A stretch of 64,000 nt of DNA, taken from assembly GCA_016710285.1 (NCBI GenBank), contig JADJXR010000001.1:3784501-3848500 (forward strand), written 5' to 3'. The position numbers were made by a program, and so were the translations under genes. Below the pieces are notes generated by a model. That model saw nothing but the letters and a program-made list of their open reading frames with translations, made no database searches and was not told the origin of the DNA. Positions 1-8,891 of the stretch are shown one piece after another. This DNA is from Chlorobiota bacterium. Lineage in GTDB: Bacteria; Bacteroidota; Ignavibacteria; OLB7. The stretch's first letter is position 1. Every line of letters starts with the position of its first letter.

Positions 1-1587
1 CCCGCTGCTGCTGCGCGTTGCCAGCCGCTTGGCCGCCCCCGATTCGCGCCGAAGCTCGACGGCAAGAAGCGAATCGCTTCCCGGGAAAACCGTTCCAGCA
101 ATTATCGCCGTTGCTGCGGGCATTGTTGTGTCGCGGAAGACGATGGGGGCAAGAATCGCCGGATCGCCCGAGCTAATTTCCGCACGGATATTCTCGGCAG
201 CCCCTTCCGCCGAAGTCGAGAGTGTGGGCGCGTCCGGCATCACCTTTCCGGAAATCGCGATGCGCCCGCGTTCGATTCCCCACGCCGCCGAAAGGTACTC
301 CGCCACCGCAGCCGCGCGCGCAGTGGCCACCCCGATTGCTTCCGCTGCGGGCGCGTCCGGCGCGGTTCCGGCAATCCTGATGTTGGCTTGGGGTGTGGCG
401 CGAAGCCGTGCGCCAATCGTGTCCAACACTTCCCGGTGAAGCCGGATTGCTGCCGCAATTTCACCCCCAATTTCCCCCGGCTGCCGGCCCGCTTGGTTCC
501 GCAGCCGATACCGCTCCGGAATCGCCACCGAACCGGAATCAAAAAAGATGAAAGGGAGAAGGGGAAGAATCTGCTGGCGGACAATTCGCAGCTGCTGAAC
601 CGTTGCGGTGTCGCCCCCGGGTTCTTTCCACGTGGCGGAGAACCGCAGCGGGATGCTGGGTGGTGGCGGTGCGGGGGCAATCGGTTGCTCGGGAATGGGC
701 TGCCCGAAGGGAAGCTCGGCAACGGCTGGGACCGCTGGCTTGTTCCAATCATCGTTCCAAAACTGATACTCCGCTCCAATCCGCAGGCTGATGCTGGTCC
801 AGCTGAAGGGGGTCCATGAGATTGGAGAAGTGAGATAGCGGCGAACGGCAACCGACGGGAGTAGCCGCAACGATGTGCCAGCGATGATCGGCAGGGAAAT
901 CTCGGCATCGGCAGCAATGGCTATCCGGTTCCCATCCCCGCTTCCCGCGCCGATGCTGCGTGATTGCCCCCCTTCCAGAAACTCCGCATTTGCCGGGGTG
1001 ACGACCTCCTCCCGCGCCGAATATTCCTGGCCAATCGCCACCGCAACCCCGGGGCCAACGCCAACCCGCAGCGGAAATGGAAACGGCTGAACATCGGCAA
1101 GCGCGGTGAGCCAGATGGTGGAAAGATCAATCGTGTTGACAAACCTGGTGATGGCGGTGCTGGTTCCGTTGGGGGTGAGTATCTGGGCCGGGTCGGTGCA
1201 GTTGAACGACTGCTGGAAACTCCCTTTCCGGAAGCCAAGCACCCCCCGCAGTCCGAACTTTGCTCCAAAATCTTTGGCATATCCAACCCCAACTTCGATG
1301 GATGTTCCTTCCCCGCGCTGGTAGGCTCCGCACGCCGTTGCATCCACCACAGCCCCGCCAGAAGCGATGGCATAATTCGATGAAAAAAAATCCCACACGT
1401 ATCCCACAAAGCCGGAGAGGCGGGAAGTTTTTAGGGAGTCAGGAGGGAGCGGGGCGGGGGCGTGAGGTTCCTGCTGCGCGGTTGCTGTTGGGGCAAGAAG
1501 CACCCATGCGGCAATCCAGATTCCAGTCCAGATTCCAATCCATTCCAGAACCCGCGCCGGAAGCGGGCGCGTGCGGAAGTTGTTCAT
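1..1587 (-). CDS. OmpA-family outer-membrane protein, 3' end cut by window edge
   Basis: The frame stays open from ATG 1587 to base 1, giving 529 codons without a stop, so the C-terminus is missing. The start carries a hydrophobic stretch (about residues 8-28) ending in an Ala-rich cleavage-like region, consistent with a signal peptide. The middle (about 50-320) has the alternating hydrophobic pattern of an outer-membrane beta protein. From about residue 355 there is an OmpA-like peptidoglycan-binding pattern: an FDSGS motif, then INIRI-like NIRIAG, a TARAAAV helix and GRIAISG. The ATG overlaps the TGA of the upstream giant gene by one base (TGATG), so the two are probably translationally coupled. 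The family is clear, but the exact role, such as anchoring the cargo upstream, is inference. Confidence 0.72.
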   Translation of the reverse strand, partial: MNNFRTRPLPARVLEWIGIWTGIWIAAWVLLAPTATAQQEPHAPAPLPPDSLKTSRLSGFVGYVWDFFSSNYAIASGGAVVDATACGAYQRGEGTSIEVGVGYAKDFGAKFGLRGVLGFRKGSFQQSFNCTDPAQILTPNGTSTAITRFVNTIDLSTIWLTALADVQPFPFPLRVGVGPGVAVAIGQEYSAREEVVTPANAEFLEGGQSRSIGAGSGDGNRIAIAADAEISLPIIAGTSLRLLPSVAVRRYLTSPISWTPFSWTSISLRIGAEYQFWNDDWNKPAVPAVAELPFGQPIPEQPIAPAPPPPSIPLRFSATWKEPGGDTATVQQLRIVRQQILPLLPFIFFDSGSVAIPERYRLRNQAGRQPGEIGGEIAAAIRLHREVLDTIGARLRATPQANIRIAGTAPDAPAAEAIGVATARAAAVAEYLSAAWGIERGRIAISGKVMPDAPTLSTSAEGAAENIRAEISSGDPAILAPIVFRDTTMPAATAIIAGTVFPGSDSLLAVELRRESGAAKRLATRSSSG

Positions 1588-4500
1588 CACCGTGCCAGAA
1601 TCATCCACCGTGAAAGGGTTTGCAAACCAACGCGAAGGGTGTAGCGATAGACGCCAGGGGGAAGGTCGCCCGCCTCAATCGTGATCTGCTGCCGCCCGGC
1701 AACCTGCGTGCCCTGCATCGGCTGAAGCAGGGTGTTCCCCAGCAGGTCGGTCACGGTCAACTCCGCCTGGCCGTTGAATGGGACCTCGAACTCAATCACC
1801 GTGGTTGAGCTGAAGGGGTTGGGGACGTTTTGCTTCAAGTCAATCAGCCCCGCCGCCCGAAGCAGCCGCCCGTGGGCATCGCAGTAATTCTCCAGGAAGA
1901 ACGCTCCGTTTGTGGTGGCCACCACCGCCCGTTCGTCGGCAGGAATTCCCCAAATGGAAATTGGCGTTGCCACCGTGTCGCCCCGAAGCACTTCCCAAAC
2001 AATCGTGGCAACCGTGTCGCCAATTAGGCCGCCGGAAGGCTTGATGGAAAGCCCGCGAAGGATCACCCCGCCGCTGTTTGTGTCAATCTGGACCGTCGGC
2101 CAATTCCCGTTCTGGTGCTGGAATCTCACGCTGCGTGGCTGAAGCAACCGGTGGTTTCCCGCTTGGATTCCAACGTCGGCGCGGATCTGGCGGCTGCTTC
2201 GGTTGGTGGCGATTACCGGGGTTTGGACTTCGCCGCCCCAACGCCCTATCACGTGGCCAATGCCAATCGTGACGGTGTCAAGCCGGTCGCTTCCTCCATC
2301 GCCCCAAAGGTAGATGCGAAGCGTGTCGGGGCAAGGCTTGGAAAGAATCAGCCGCAGCGTTCCGGTGAACACCCCAACGGAGTCGGGCAAGAAACGCACC
2401 GGAAGGGGGAAGCTCCCGTTCGGGGCAACCACCTGCGGCGATGCAAACGCAACGGAAAACGCCGGCCCGTTTTCGATGAAGGCCTCGGCAATCAACACCG
2501 AATCGGAGGAGGGATTTGCCAGCGTCAGATTCCCCTCTGCCGACGTTCCAACAACGGCTTGGTGGCGCATGGAGTCGGGGTAATCCACCGCCACCAAACG
2601 GAGGGTTGCCGTCATCGGGATGCGGCGTTCGCCAGCGCACAGCGCGGAGCGGATCACCAGCGATTCGGTGATGGCGTTTGGCGGCAGGGTGGCATCAATC
2701 GTCACGGCCTGTTCCTCCCCTGGCCGCAACACCACCTGGTTGCTTGGGGCAACCAAAAAGTTCGCGGAAGTGGAGGTGATGGAGAATGTGTCGGCCACGC
2801 TTCCTTCGTTGCGAAGCCGCAGCTGCTGGCTGATGTTGGTGTTGCACGGGGCAACGCCAACAAAGCGGACCTCCGTTGCCACATTCCCCGATTGGTCGCG
2901 CAGGCTGCTTCCCACCATTTCCCGCTGGGCTGTTAGTTGGGCACTCAGTTGGGTTTCCAATGCTGGCTCGGTCAGCAGCAGCAAGCGGTCGGTAATTGCC
3001 CCTTGCGGCCCTGGCTTCATTCCAACAATCACCGTGGCCGCGCCCCCGGGAGGAAGGTCCAGCGGGAAGGGGGAGTTGAGCATCTGGAAGGACGAGGATG
3101 GATCGGCAAAGGTGGCTTGAGTGATCCGAACAACGGTGGTTCCGTGGTTCCGCACCGTGATGGAATCAACGGCGGCTGCGATGTTGCAGGGAAGAACCGA
3201 CCCGAACGATAGCTGGTTGGTGCTAAGGACCAATTCCTGCAACGTCACCTCCACGGAAACTTTGCCAACCACCCTTTGCTGGCAAGGGGAAGTGGTGATT
3301 GCAACGATGCTTGCCGCCACCTGGCCCGCGGTGGAATCGCCAACAAACTGGATGGTGATGGCCCGCTTTTCGCCAGCCCGCAACCGCAATGGCAGCAGTA
3401 TTCCCTGAATCTGAAATTTTGCGCCGGATAGATAGATGCTGTCAATCGTGACCTCGGTGCTTCCGTTGTTCACCAGCTCGATAACGCCGGACGCTGGCAC
3501 CCCAACCGGCGTTGCCCCCAGGTTGATGCTTTGCTGAAGCCACGCCACCGAAGTCTCCACCACATCAAGGTGAAGGGTGATGGAGTCGGCAAGGCCACAT
3601 TCTGCGTACTGGATGGTGAAGTTTTCGTTGAAGCTCCCGGCTTGCGTGCTGGCCAACCCAATCCGCACGGTATCGGTGGTTCCCGGGGGAATTGCACGGC
3701 TGGAAATTTGCACCGCGAACGGGAGTTGGTTTCCGGGTTGCTGGATCACCTCCACGATATTCACCGGCACGTTCCCGCGATTCCTGACGGCGATTGCACG
3801 CCAGACCGTATCTGCCGATCGGCAGACTTCGGATTGCGCTGTTGGCACCAAGCTGGCCGCCGTTTGCGGGGTGCTGAACGTTGCCGAACAAGGGATTTTC
3901 AGCAAGCCGTTCGCCAGCGTGCTGTCGTTGCTTTGGATGGTGAGCGTGTCGCGCTGCTGGGTGCTGGTTGGGGTGATTTGGTACCGAACAACAACGGAAT
4001 CACGAGCGGAAACCGTCACGGGCCAAGCCGTTGGGTTTACCAGAACGAACGAGGAGAGGGGCGAACTGAAACGCGCCGAGCGGAGAAGCAAATCGCTGTT
4101 CCCGGCGTTCCTCACCACAATCGAATCCGTTGCCACGGCTCCGCAGGTGGCAAGCTGAAGCGTCCGCTCCGGCGGGGCAACAATGTAGGGATTGGTTGCT
4201 TTGAATTTCACTACAATGAAGGTGTCCTTTCCGCATGGCTGCGTCCGGACCCAGAACCGGCGTTCGTGGGGGAGCGTATCGGTGGCGCGGGCTTCGAAGC
4301 AGAGCATCATGTACTCGCTTCGTTGCAGCTGAAGATTTACCACGGTGTTTTTCAACGTGATGGCTGAGCTTCCGTTCAGCGGCTTCACCGACTCGATAAT
4401 TTGCGGGCCATCGCCAAGGTTCGCAACGCGGATGCAAATGGCCGAGGGGGTCCGGAGTGGGGCCGGCGGAATCGTCACCACGGTATCGGGATCAATCTCA

Positions 4501-6134
4501 TAAACGATCTTCCTGCGGTAGCCAGAAATCGTCACCTGGTGGGGCGATGCGCCTGCGTCGGGGTCGTTGTTCCGCAGTTGCAGCGTTGCGCCGCATTGGC
4601 CGGTTCCGTTCATATCGGTTTGCACAACCAAGCCAACAACCGCGCCGATGGGGACCGAGAATGGAGGAAGGGGGCGAACGATGCTGAAGGTCCCAGAGCG
4701 CATATCGCTGAACCACGCGCTATCCACCCGAAGCGGATACGACCCCATGTTGCGAATCGGGATGGTGTCGTAGCGGCGGTAGTTGCAGACCATCGTGTCG
4801 GCTTTGTGGGTGGCTGGCGCGGCGATTCTTGGGCGCACGCCGCGGCCTTTCACCACAACGGAAATTGGTGGGCCGCCATCAAGCAGCGTCAGCTCGACGT
4901 TGGCAATTTTCACCCCTTCACTTTTTGGTTGGAAGGAGCTAAGCACCCCGGCCGATCCGCACGACGGGACTGCAATCGGAACCACCGTGGATTGCAGGTT
5001 GAAGTGCGCGGAATCGGCTCCGGTTGTTCGCCACGTTTGGATTGAGCCAGCGGTCCCGATGGACTTCACCGCAACAAGGGAATCGCCCCGTTTGGTTCCC
5101 ACCAAAACATCTCCAAAATTAATGGTGTCGCGAATGGGGAGGTAGTAATGGGGGATGAACTGGTAGATGCCATCGCCAACGGCCCAGCCGTGGGTGGCAT
5201 CGGTGAAATGGATGTCGTCAATGCGGTCGGCGGTGGCCATTCCGCAGGAGGTGTTCGTCCACGTTGCGCCGCCGTCGGTGGTTTTGAACGCGTTGCCATT
5301 ATCGCCGCAGGCCCAGCCGTCGGTTCCGCTGTACATGGTGATGCCCCACATCACCACCGAAGGGAAATTTGCCGAAGCCCAAGCCGACCCGCCATTGGTG
5401 GACTTTAAGATTTTGCCGCCACCAAGCGCGCCGCAACTTGTCCCATTTGCCGAAGCAGTAAAGACGTTCCCCGCCGCCGTGACCAAATCTTCCTGCCAGC
5501 CTCCGGACCCCGTTGGAAGGTAGCTCCATGATGCGCCGCCATCGGTTGATTTCCAATGCTTCCCGCTTCCGCCGGCGGCGTGATATGCGCCGTTGGTGTA
5601 GCCCATTCCGCCAACGGCAACGTCGGGGCTGCTGTGGGTGTACGTCACCGATGACCACGTTGCGCCGCCGTTGGTGGTTGCGCAGAAGGTCACGGTGGAA
5701 TCGGCACAACCGCCAAAGCCAAGCACGCCGTTGTTGGCATCAATAAACCAGCAGCTGGTGCTTCCGGCAATGGTTGGGGATGTTGGGGAGATATTGGACC
5801 ACGTTGCACCGCCATCGGTGGTTTTCCAAATGCCATCATCCCCGGAGATGAACCCGGTGGAGGAGCTAACGAAGCAGATGTCGCGGTTGGGCGAGCTTTT
5901 GGCGTTGGGGAGGGAAGCGGTTTGCCACGTTGTTCCGCCGTTGGCTGTGCGGAGGATCGTGCCGTTGAAAGAGGTTATCCACCCGTGCTGGTTATCGAAG
6001 AAGAAGACCTCGTTGTAAAAGCCGGAGGAGTAGCTGGTGAGTTTCCGCCATTGTGATAGAGCGGTGTTCGGGAAGGACACCGTGGCAAGAACCAGAAGGC
6101 AGGGAAGAATGGCACGCTGAAACGACGGAGACAT
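1587..6134 (-). CDS. Giant secreted YCF48-repeat/Ig-like protein with T9SS sorting domain
   Basis: About 1515 residues. The open frame extends to 6362, but I chose ATG 6134: it begins a clear signal peptide (MSPSFQRAILPCLLVLATVS) and has GGGGAG six bases upstream. Residues about 30-330 contain at least six TxGGxTW-type blades (TTDGGATWS, STDGGASWSY and similar), typical of YCF48/BNR beta-propellers. The long middle consists of repeated Ig-like segments of the choice-of-anchor/DUF1573 type, each with an FGSV- or LGATPVG-like opening and an RNxG core. The last about 85 residues (LKQNVPNPFS... to RWMILAR) match the type A T9SS C-terminal sorting domain. The protein is probably exported across the outer membrane and attached to the surface. 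Its ligand is unknown. Confidence 0.85.
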   Translation of the reverse strand: MSPSFQRAILPCLLVLATVSFPNTALSQWRKLTSYSSGFYNEVFFFDNQHGWITSFNGTILRTANGGTTWQTASLPNAKSSPNRDICFVSSSTGFISGDDGIWKTTDGGATWSNISPTSPTIAGSTSCWFIDANNGVLGFGGCADSTVTFCATTNGGATWSSVTYTHSSPDVAVGGMGYTNGAYHAAGGSGKHWKSTDGGASWSYLPTGSGGWQEDLVTAAGNVFTASANGTSCGALGGGKILKSTNGGSAWASANFPSVVMWGITMYSGTDGWACGDNGNAFKTTDGGATWTNTSCGMATADRIDDIHFTDATHGWAVGDGIYQFIPHYYLPIRDTINFGDVLVGTKRGDSLVAVKSIGTAGSIQTWRTTGADSAHFNLQSTVVPIAVPSCGSAGVLSSFQPKSEGVKIANVELTLLDGGPPISVVVKGRGVRPRIAAPATHKADTMVCNYRRYDTIPIRNMGSYPLRVDSAWFSDMRSGTFSIVRPLPPFSVPIGAVVGLVVQTDMNGTGQCGATLQLRNNDPDAGASPHQVTISGYRRKIVYEIDPDTVVTIPPAPLRTPSAICIRVANLGDGPQIIESVKPLNGSSAITLKNTVVNLQLQRSEYMMLCFEARATDTLPHERRFWVRTQPCGKDTFIVVKFKATNPYIVAPPERTLQLATCGAVATDSIVVRNAGNSDLLLRSARFSSPLSSFVLVNPTAWPVTVSARDSVVVRYQITPTSTQQRDTLTIQSNDSTLANGLLKIPCSATFSTPQTAASLVPTAQSEVCRSADTVWRAIAVRNRGNVPVNIVEVIQQPGNQLPFAVQISSRAIPPGTTDTVRIGLASTQAGSFNENFTIQYAECGLADSITLHLDVVETSVAWLQQSINLGATPVGVPASGVIELVNNGSTEVTIDSIYLSGAKFQIQGILLPLRLRAGEKRAITIQFVGDSTAGQVAASIVAITTSPCQQRVVGKVSVEVTLQELVLSTNQLSFGSVLPCNIAAAVDSITVRNHGTTVVRITQATFADPSSSFQMLNSPFPLDLPPGGAATVIVGMKPGPQGAITDRLLLLTEPALETQLSAQLTAQREMVGSSLRDQSGNVATEVRFVGVAPCNTNISQQLRLRNEGSVADTFSITSTSANFLVAPSNQVVLRPGEEQAVTIDATLPPNAITESLVIRSALCAGERRIPMTATLRLVAVDYPDSMRHQAVVGTSAEGNLTLANPSSDSVLIAEAFIENGPAFSVAFASPQVVAPNGSFPLPVRFLPDSVGVFTGTLRLILSKPCPDTLRIYLWGDGGSDRLDTVTIGIGHVIGRWGGEVQTPVIATNRSSRQIRADVGIQAGNHRLLQPRSVRFQHQNGNWPTVQIDTNSGGVILRGLSIKPSGGLIGDTVATIVWEVLRGDTVATPISIWGIPADERAVVATTNGAFFLENYCDAHGRLLRAAGLIDLKQNVPNPFSSTTVIEFEVPFNGQAELTVTDLLGNTLLQPMQGTQVAGRQQITIEAGDLPPGVYRYTLRVGLQTLSRWMILAR

Positions 6135-6589
6135 AGGAAGCTCCCCAAAAACGTGAGTAGCGTGAGTGAATTGGCTGGCTTGAAAAGAAAGCCTCCAACA
6201 ACGGGCTGCATGATACGAAGGAGTTAGCGAACTCAAATGGCCCGGGATCAAGGAATTTGAGAATAAAAATAAATCCGTTATTGCATTAGAGAAAACACTC
6301 TCAAAAATCAAACAAACAACAACAAAGCAACCCCGCTGATTGTTGATTCCGGTTGCTGGCACTTGCTCATCTCAGCCTTCGTTCCCTTTACCAAACCACT
6401 GGCGGAGGTGAGGAACAGAAGCCCGACTGCATTGGTTGCAAGGGGAGAGAGTGGAAGCCTCCGAAATCTCATCAAAGATTTTTTTTTCTCCCTTCCTCAA
6501 TCCGGTTGCTGGCTTTTTCCGTATCTCCCCACAATCAACGCCTGTCGGTATCCCAATAACCGTACCAATTCCTCAAGTAGGGGGCAACA
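6135..6589. other. Divergent intergenic region
   Basis: 455 bp between two divergent T9SS cargo genes, so it should hold both promoters. I saw no clear TAnnTTTG element on either strand. An AT-rich patch lies at about 6250-6330. A 12-bp direct repeat, CCGGTTGCTGGC, occurs at 6349-6360 and 6502-6513. The open frames crossing this region have biased, non-protein-like composition and I do not call genes here. Confidence 0.4.
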
Positions 6590-8674
6590 ATGAAGAAACG
6601 CCACTGGCTGAAAACGCTATCCGGAGCCATAGCAGCTTTGTCGCTTAGCTTGCCGATGCAACCGGCATTCGGCTCCAGCCACCGAGAAGCACCACTTATC
6701 AGCAACGACCCGTTAGCTGACAACACGGACCTGTACGTGTTCAGGAGTCCCGACGACCCCAACACCATCACCATCATCGCAAACTACATCCCCTTGGAGC
6801 TGCCGGAAGGGGGGCCGAACTACGCCAGCTTCGGCCAGAACATCCAGTACCTTGTCCACATTGATAACGATGCAGGAAAGAAAGGGGATGAGATCGTGTA
6901 TCGCTTCACCTTCTCCCAAACCAACCAGGACCCAACAACGTTCTTCAACATCCGGCTTGGGAAGGAGAATCTGAAGACCACGTACACCGCCGAGAAGAGC
7001 ACCGACGGGGGGAAAACCTTCCAGATAATCGTCAACAACGGCATTGTTCCGCCGCCCAATATTGGCCCACGCTCAATTGAGGGGGCGGCTGGGCTGAACA
7101 AATCGTACGAGCAACTGATGGCCGCCGCCATCACCACCGCATCCACCGGCGAGACGGTTTTCTGCGGCCCGGTTGATGATCCGTTCTTCGTTGACCTGGG
7201 CGGCATTTTCGATCTTGGCCAAACACGCCTGAAAGATGCCCAGGGATTTGAGCGTGCCCGCGATGCGGTGGCCGGGTTCAACTGCCACGCAATCGCGCTG
7301 AAGATTCCGATCCAGCTTGTCCAAAAAGATGGGAAGCCGGTTAGCGAAGCCAAAAACATCCTTGATGGCGACTACACGATTGGCGTGTGGACCAGTGCCA
7401 GCCGCCCAAAAGTCACCACGCTCCGCACCGACGGGAATCCCCCCGACGTTTCCGGCGAATGGGTGCAGGTCTCGCGGCTTGGAATGCCGCTGACGAACGA
7501 GGCCGTGGTCCCAATCGGCATGAAAGATTACTGGAATGCAATCACCCCGTACGATGATGCCGAGGTGGCGGTGTTCGCGAAGTACTTCATGAACCCAGAG
7601 CTTGCGTTGTACATGGACGACAGCCAGTTCGGCGGCGCGGTTCCGGCGTTTGCGAAGCTGCGCATCCAATCCAAGTCGTTAGGCTCGTTCGATTTCCGCA
7701 ACGGGAAAGATGGGCTGTTCGGGCTTCCGGAATCGGCACGCGCAGGGACGGCACTGAGCGACCAACTGTTCGGCGGCATCCTGCTGGGGAAAGGCGAGCC
7801 ACGCCGCGTTGACGTTCTTCCGGCATTCTACACCGGCGTTCCGAACGTTCCGCCGTACCAGCTTGCCACCGGAAAAAATGGGAACCCGCTTGCCGTTGGG
7901 AAGCCATTCGCTAACAATTTCCTTCCGTCATTGGGTGATATGCTTCGGCTGAACATGGCCGTTCCGGTAACGCCGCGCAACGATCCAAAATTCAGCTCGC
8001 TGGGGCTGGTGCAAGCCGCCGTGCTTGGCCTGACCGATCCGGCCTACAACCAAGATGCCAGCCTTCAGTTCATCCCGAACATGGATGGATTCCCGAACGG
8101 CCGCCGCTTGGAGGATGACGTTACCCGAATCGAGCTTCAAGCGGTGGCGGGCGTTGTGCTTGCTGCGGTTGGGCTGTGGTACGATGACTATATCCCGGGC
8201 CAAACAAGCTCGCCAGTTACGCCGGGGCTGCTGGGCGTGCTGACCTACTCCGCAGGGCCGGAAGCCAACGACCTTCCATTCCGCGCCGAATGGCCATACA
8301 TGGCCCCGCCACATCGCGGCTACGATTACGTGAAAAAGCTGACAACCGGAATCCGCCGCGACGACGACCCAACGCCCGCAAGCGCGCTTGGTATCTCCGC
8401 TCCGGTTGGGCAGTTCGTGGGCCAGAATTTCCCGAACCCAGCCGCTACCGAAACGCAACTCCGTTTCCACGTCAACGCCGTGGGGAACACTCGCGTGGTG
8501 GTCTATGATGTCCACGGAAACCAAGTCACCACGTTGGTGAACCAGCGTGTGGAGCCAGGAACCTACGTCACCAAATGGGAGCCAACCCAAGATGTGCCGT
8601 CGGGAACATACTTGGCCCAGCTTGTGGTCAACGGCTCCACCGTCTCTTCCATGAAGATCACGCTGGAACGGTAA
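6590..8674 (+). CDS. DUF4331 family secreted protein with T9SS sorting domain
   Basis: 694 residues. There is a signal peptide over residues 1-29 (basic MKKRHWLK, hydrophobic core, PAFG cleavage region). The mature protein opens with SSHREAPLISNDPLADNTDL, the hallmark of DUF4331. This family is usually exported and of unknown function. The last about 90 residues form a type A T9SS sorting domain: GQNFPNPAATETQLRF, a VVVYDVHGNQV strand, PSGTYLAQLVV and a terminal SMKITLER. The protein is therefore likely displayed on or released from the cell surface. The genes downstream on the same strand (TPR lipoprotein, small exported protein, HupE-like protein) form a set that I recall accompanying DUF4331 elsewhere. 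The start has AGTAGGGGG upstream. Confidence 0.88.
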   Translation: MKKRHWLKTLSGAIAALSLSLPMQPAFGSSHREAPLISNDPLADNTDLYVFRSPDDPNTITIIANYIPLELPEGGPNYASFGQNIQYLVHIDNDAGKKGDEIVYRFTFSQTNQDPTTFFNIRLGKENLKTTYTAEKSTDGGKTFQIIVNNGIVPPPNIGPRSIEGAAGLNKSYEQLMAAAITTASTGETVFCGPVDDPFFVDLGGIFDLGQTRLKDAQGFERARDAVAGFNCHAIALKIPIQLVQKDGKPVSEAKNILDGDYTIGVWTSASRPKVTTLRTDGNPPDVSGEWVQVSRLGMPLTNEAVVPIGMKDYWNAITPYDDAEVAVFAKYFMNPELALYMDDSQFGGAVPAFAKLRIQSKSLGSFDFRNGKDGLFGLPESARAGTALSDQLFGGILLGKGEPRRVDVLPAFYTGVPNVPPYQLATGKNGNPLAVGKPFANNFLPSLGDMLRLNMAVPVTPRNDPKFSSLGLVQAAVLGLTDPAYNQDASLQFIPNMDGFPNGRRLEDDVTRIELQAVAGVVLAAVGLWYDDYIPGQTSSPVTPGLLGVLTYSAGPEANDLPFRAEWPYMAPPHRGYDYVKKLTTGIRRDDDPTPASALGISAPVGQFVGQNFPNPAATETQLRFHVNAVGNTRVVVYDVHGNQVTTLVNQRVEPGTYVTKWEPTQDVPSGTYLAQLVVNGSTVSSMKITLER

Positions 8675-8711
8675 ACTTGGGAGGATAAGAAGAGGAGGGG
8701 GGGGATTGCGA

Positions 8712-8800
8712 TCATGCTCCACTGGCAGTTGCCAGAACAAGGAGTGATATGAGGGAGAGAGTCTCTCTCTCTATCCATCTGGCAACTGCCGGGAGCATGA
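8712..8800. repeat. Long imperfect palindrome between DUF4331 and TPR genes
   Basis: The left arm is 8712-8735 and the right arm 8779-8800. Each can be written TCATGCTCC-(2-3 mismatched bases)-GGCAGTTGCCAG on its own strand. The central 43 bases contain a second small palindrome, GAGAGAGTCTCTCTC, at about 8755-8769. There is no following T-run, so a simple intrinsic terminator is unlikely. It could be an mRNA-stabilising hairpin, a processing site or an operator. Confidence 0.7.
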
Positions 8801-8891
8801 ATCCAACCAGCTCGGAAACGAAGCAAACTCCAAACACACACACTCACGCACATTGGCCGAAGCAAAAAGGCTGCAAAACCTGCAAACCACC

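Noticed and set aside
2115..2936. 273-codon plus-strand frame opposite the giant cargo gene
   Set aside because: Low-complexity His/Arg/Gly composition and no start context. The opposite strand has a continuous domain-rich protein.
6135..6362. N-terminal extension of the giant cargo protein to 6362
   Set aside because: The extra 76 residues would bury the signal peptide that starts at ATG 6134, and ATG 6134 has a better ribosome-binding site.
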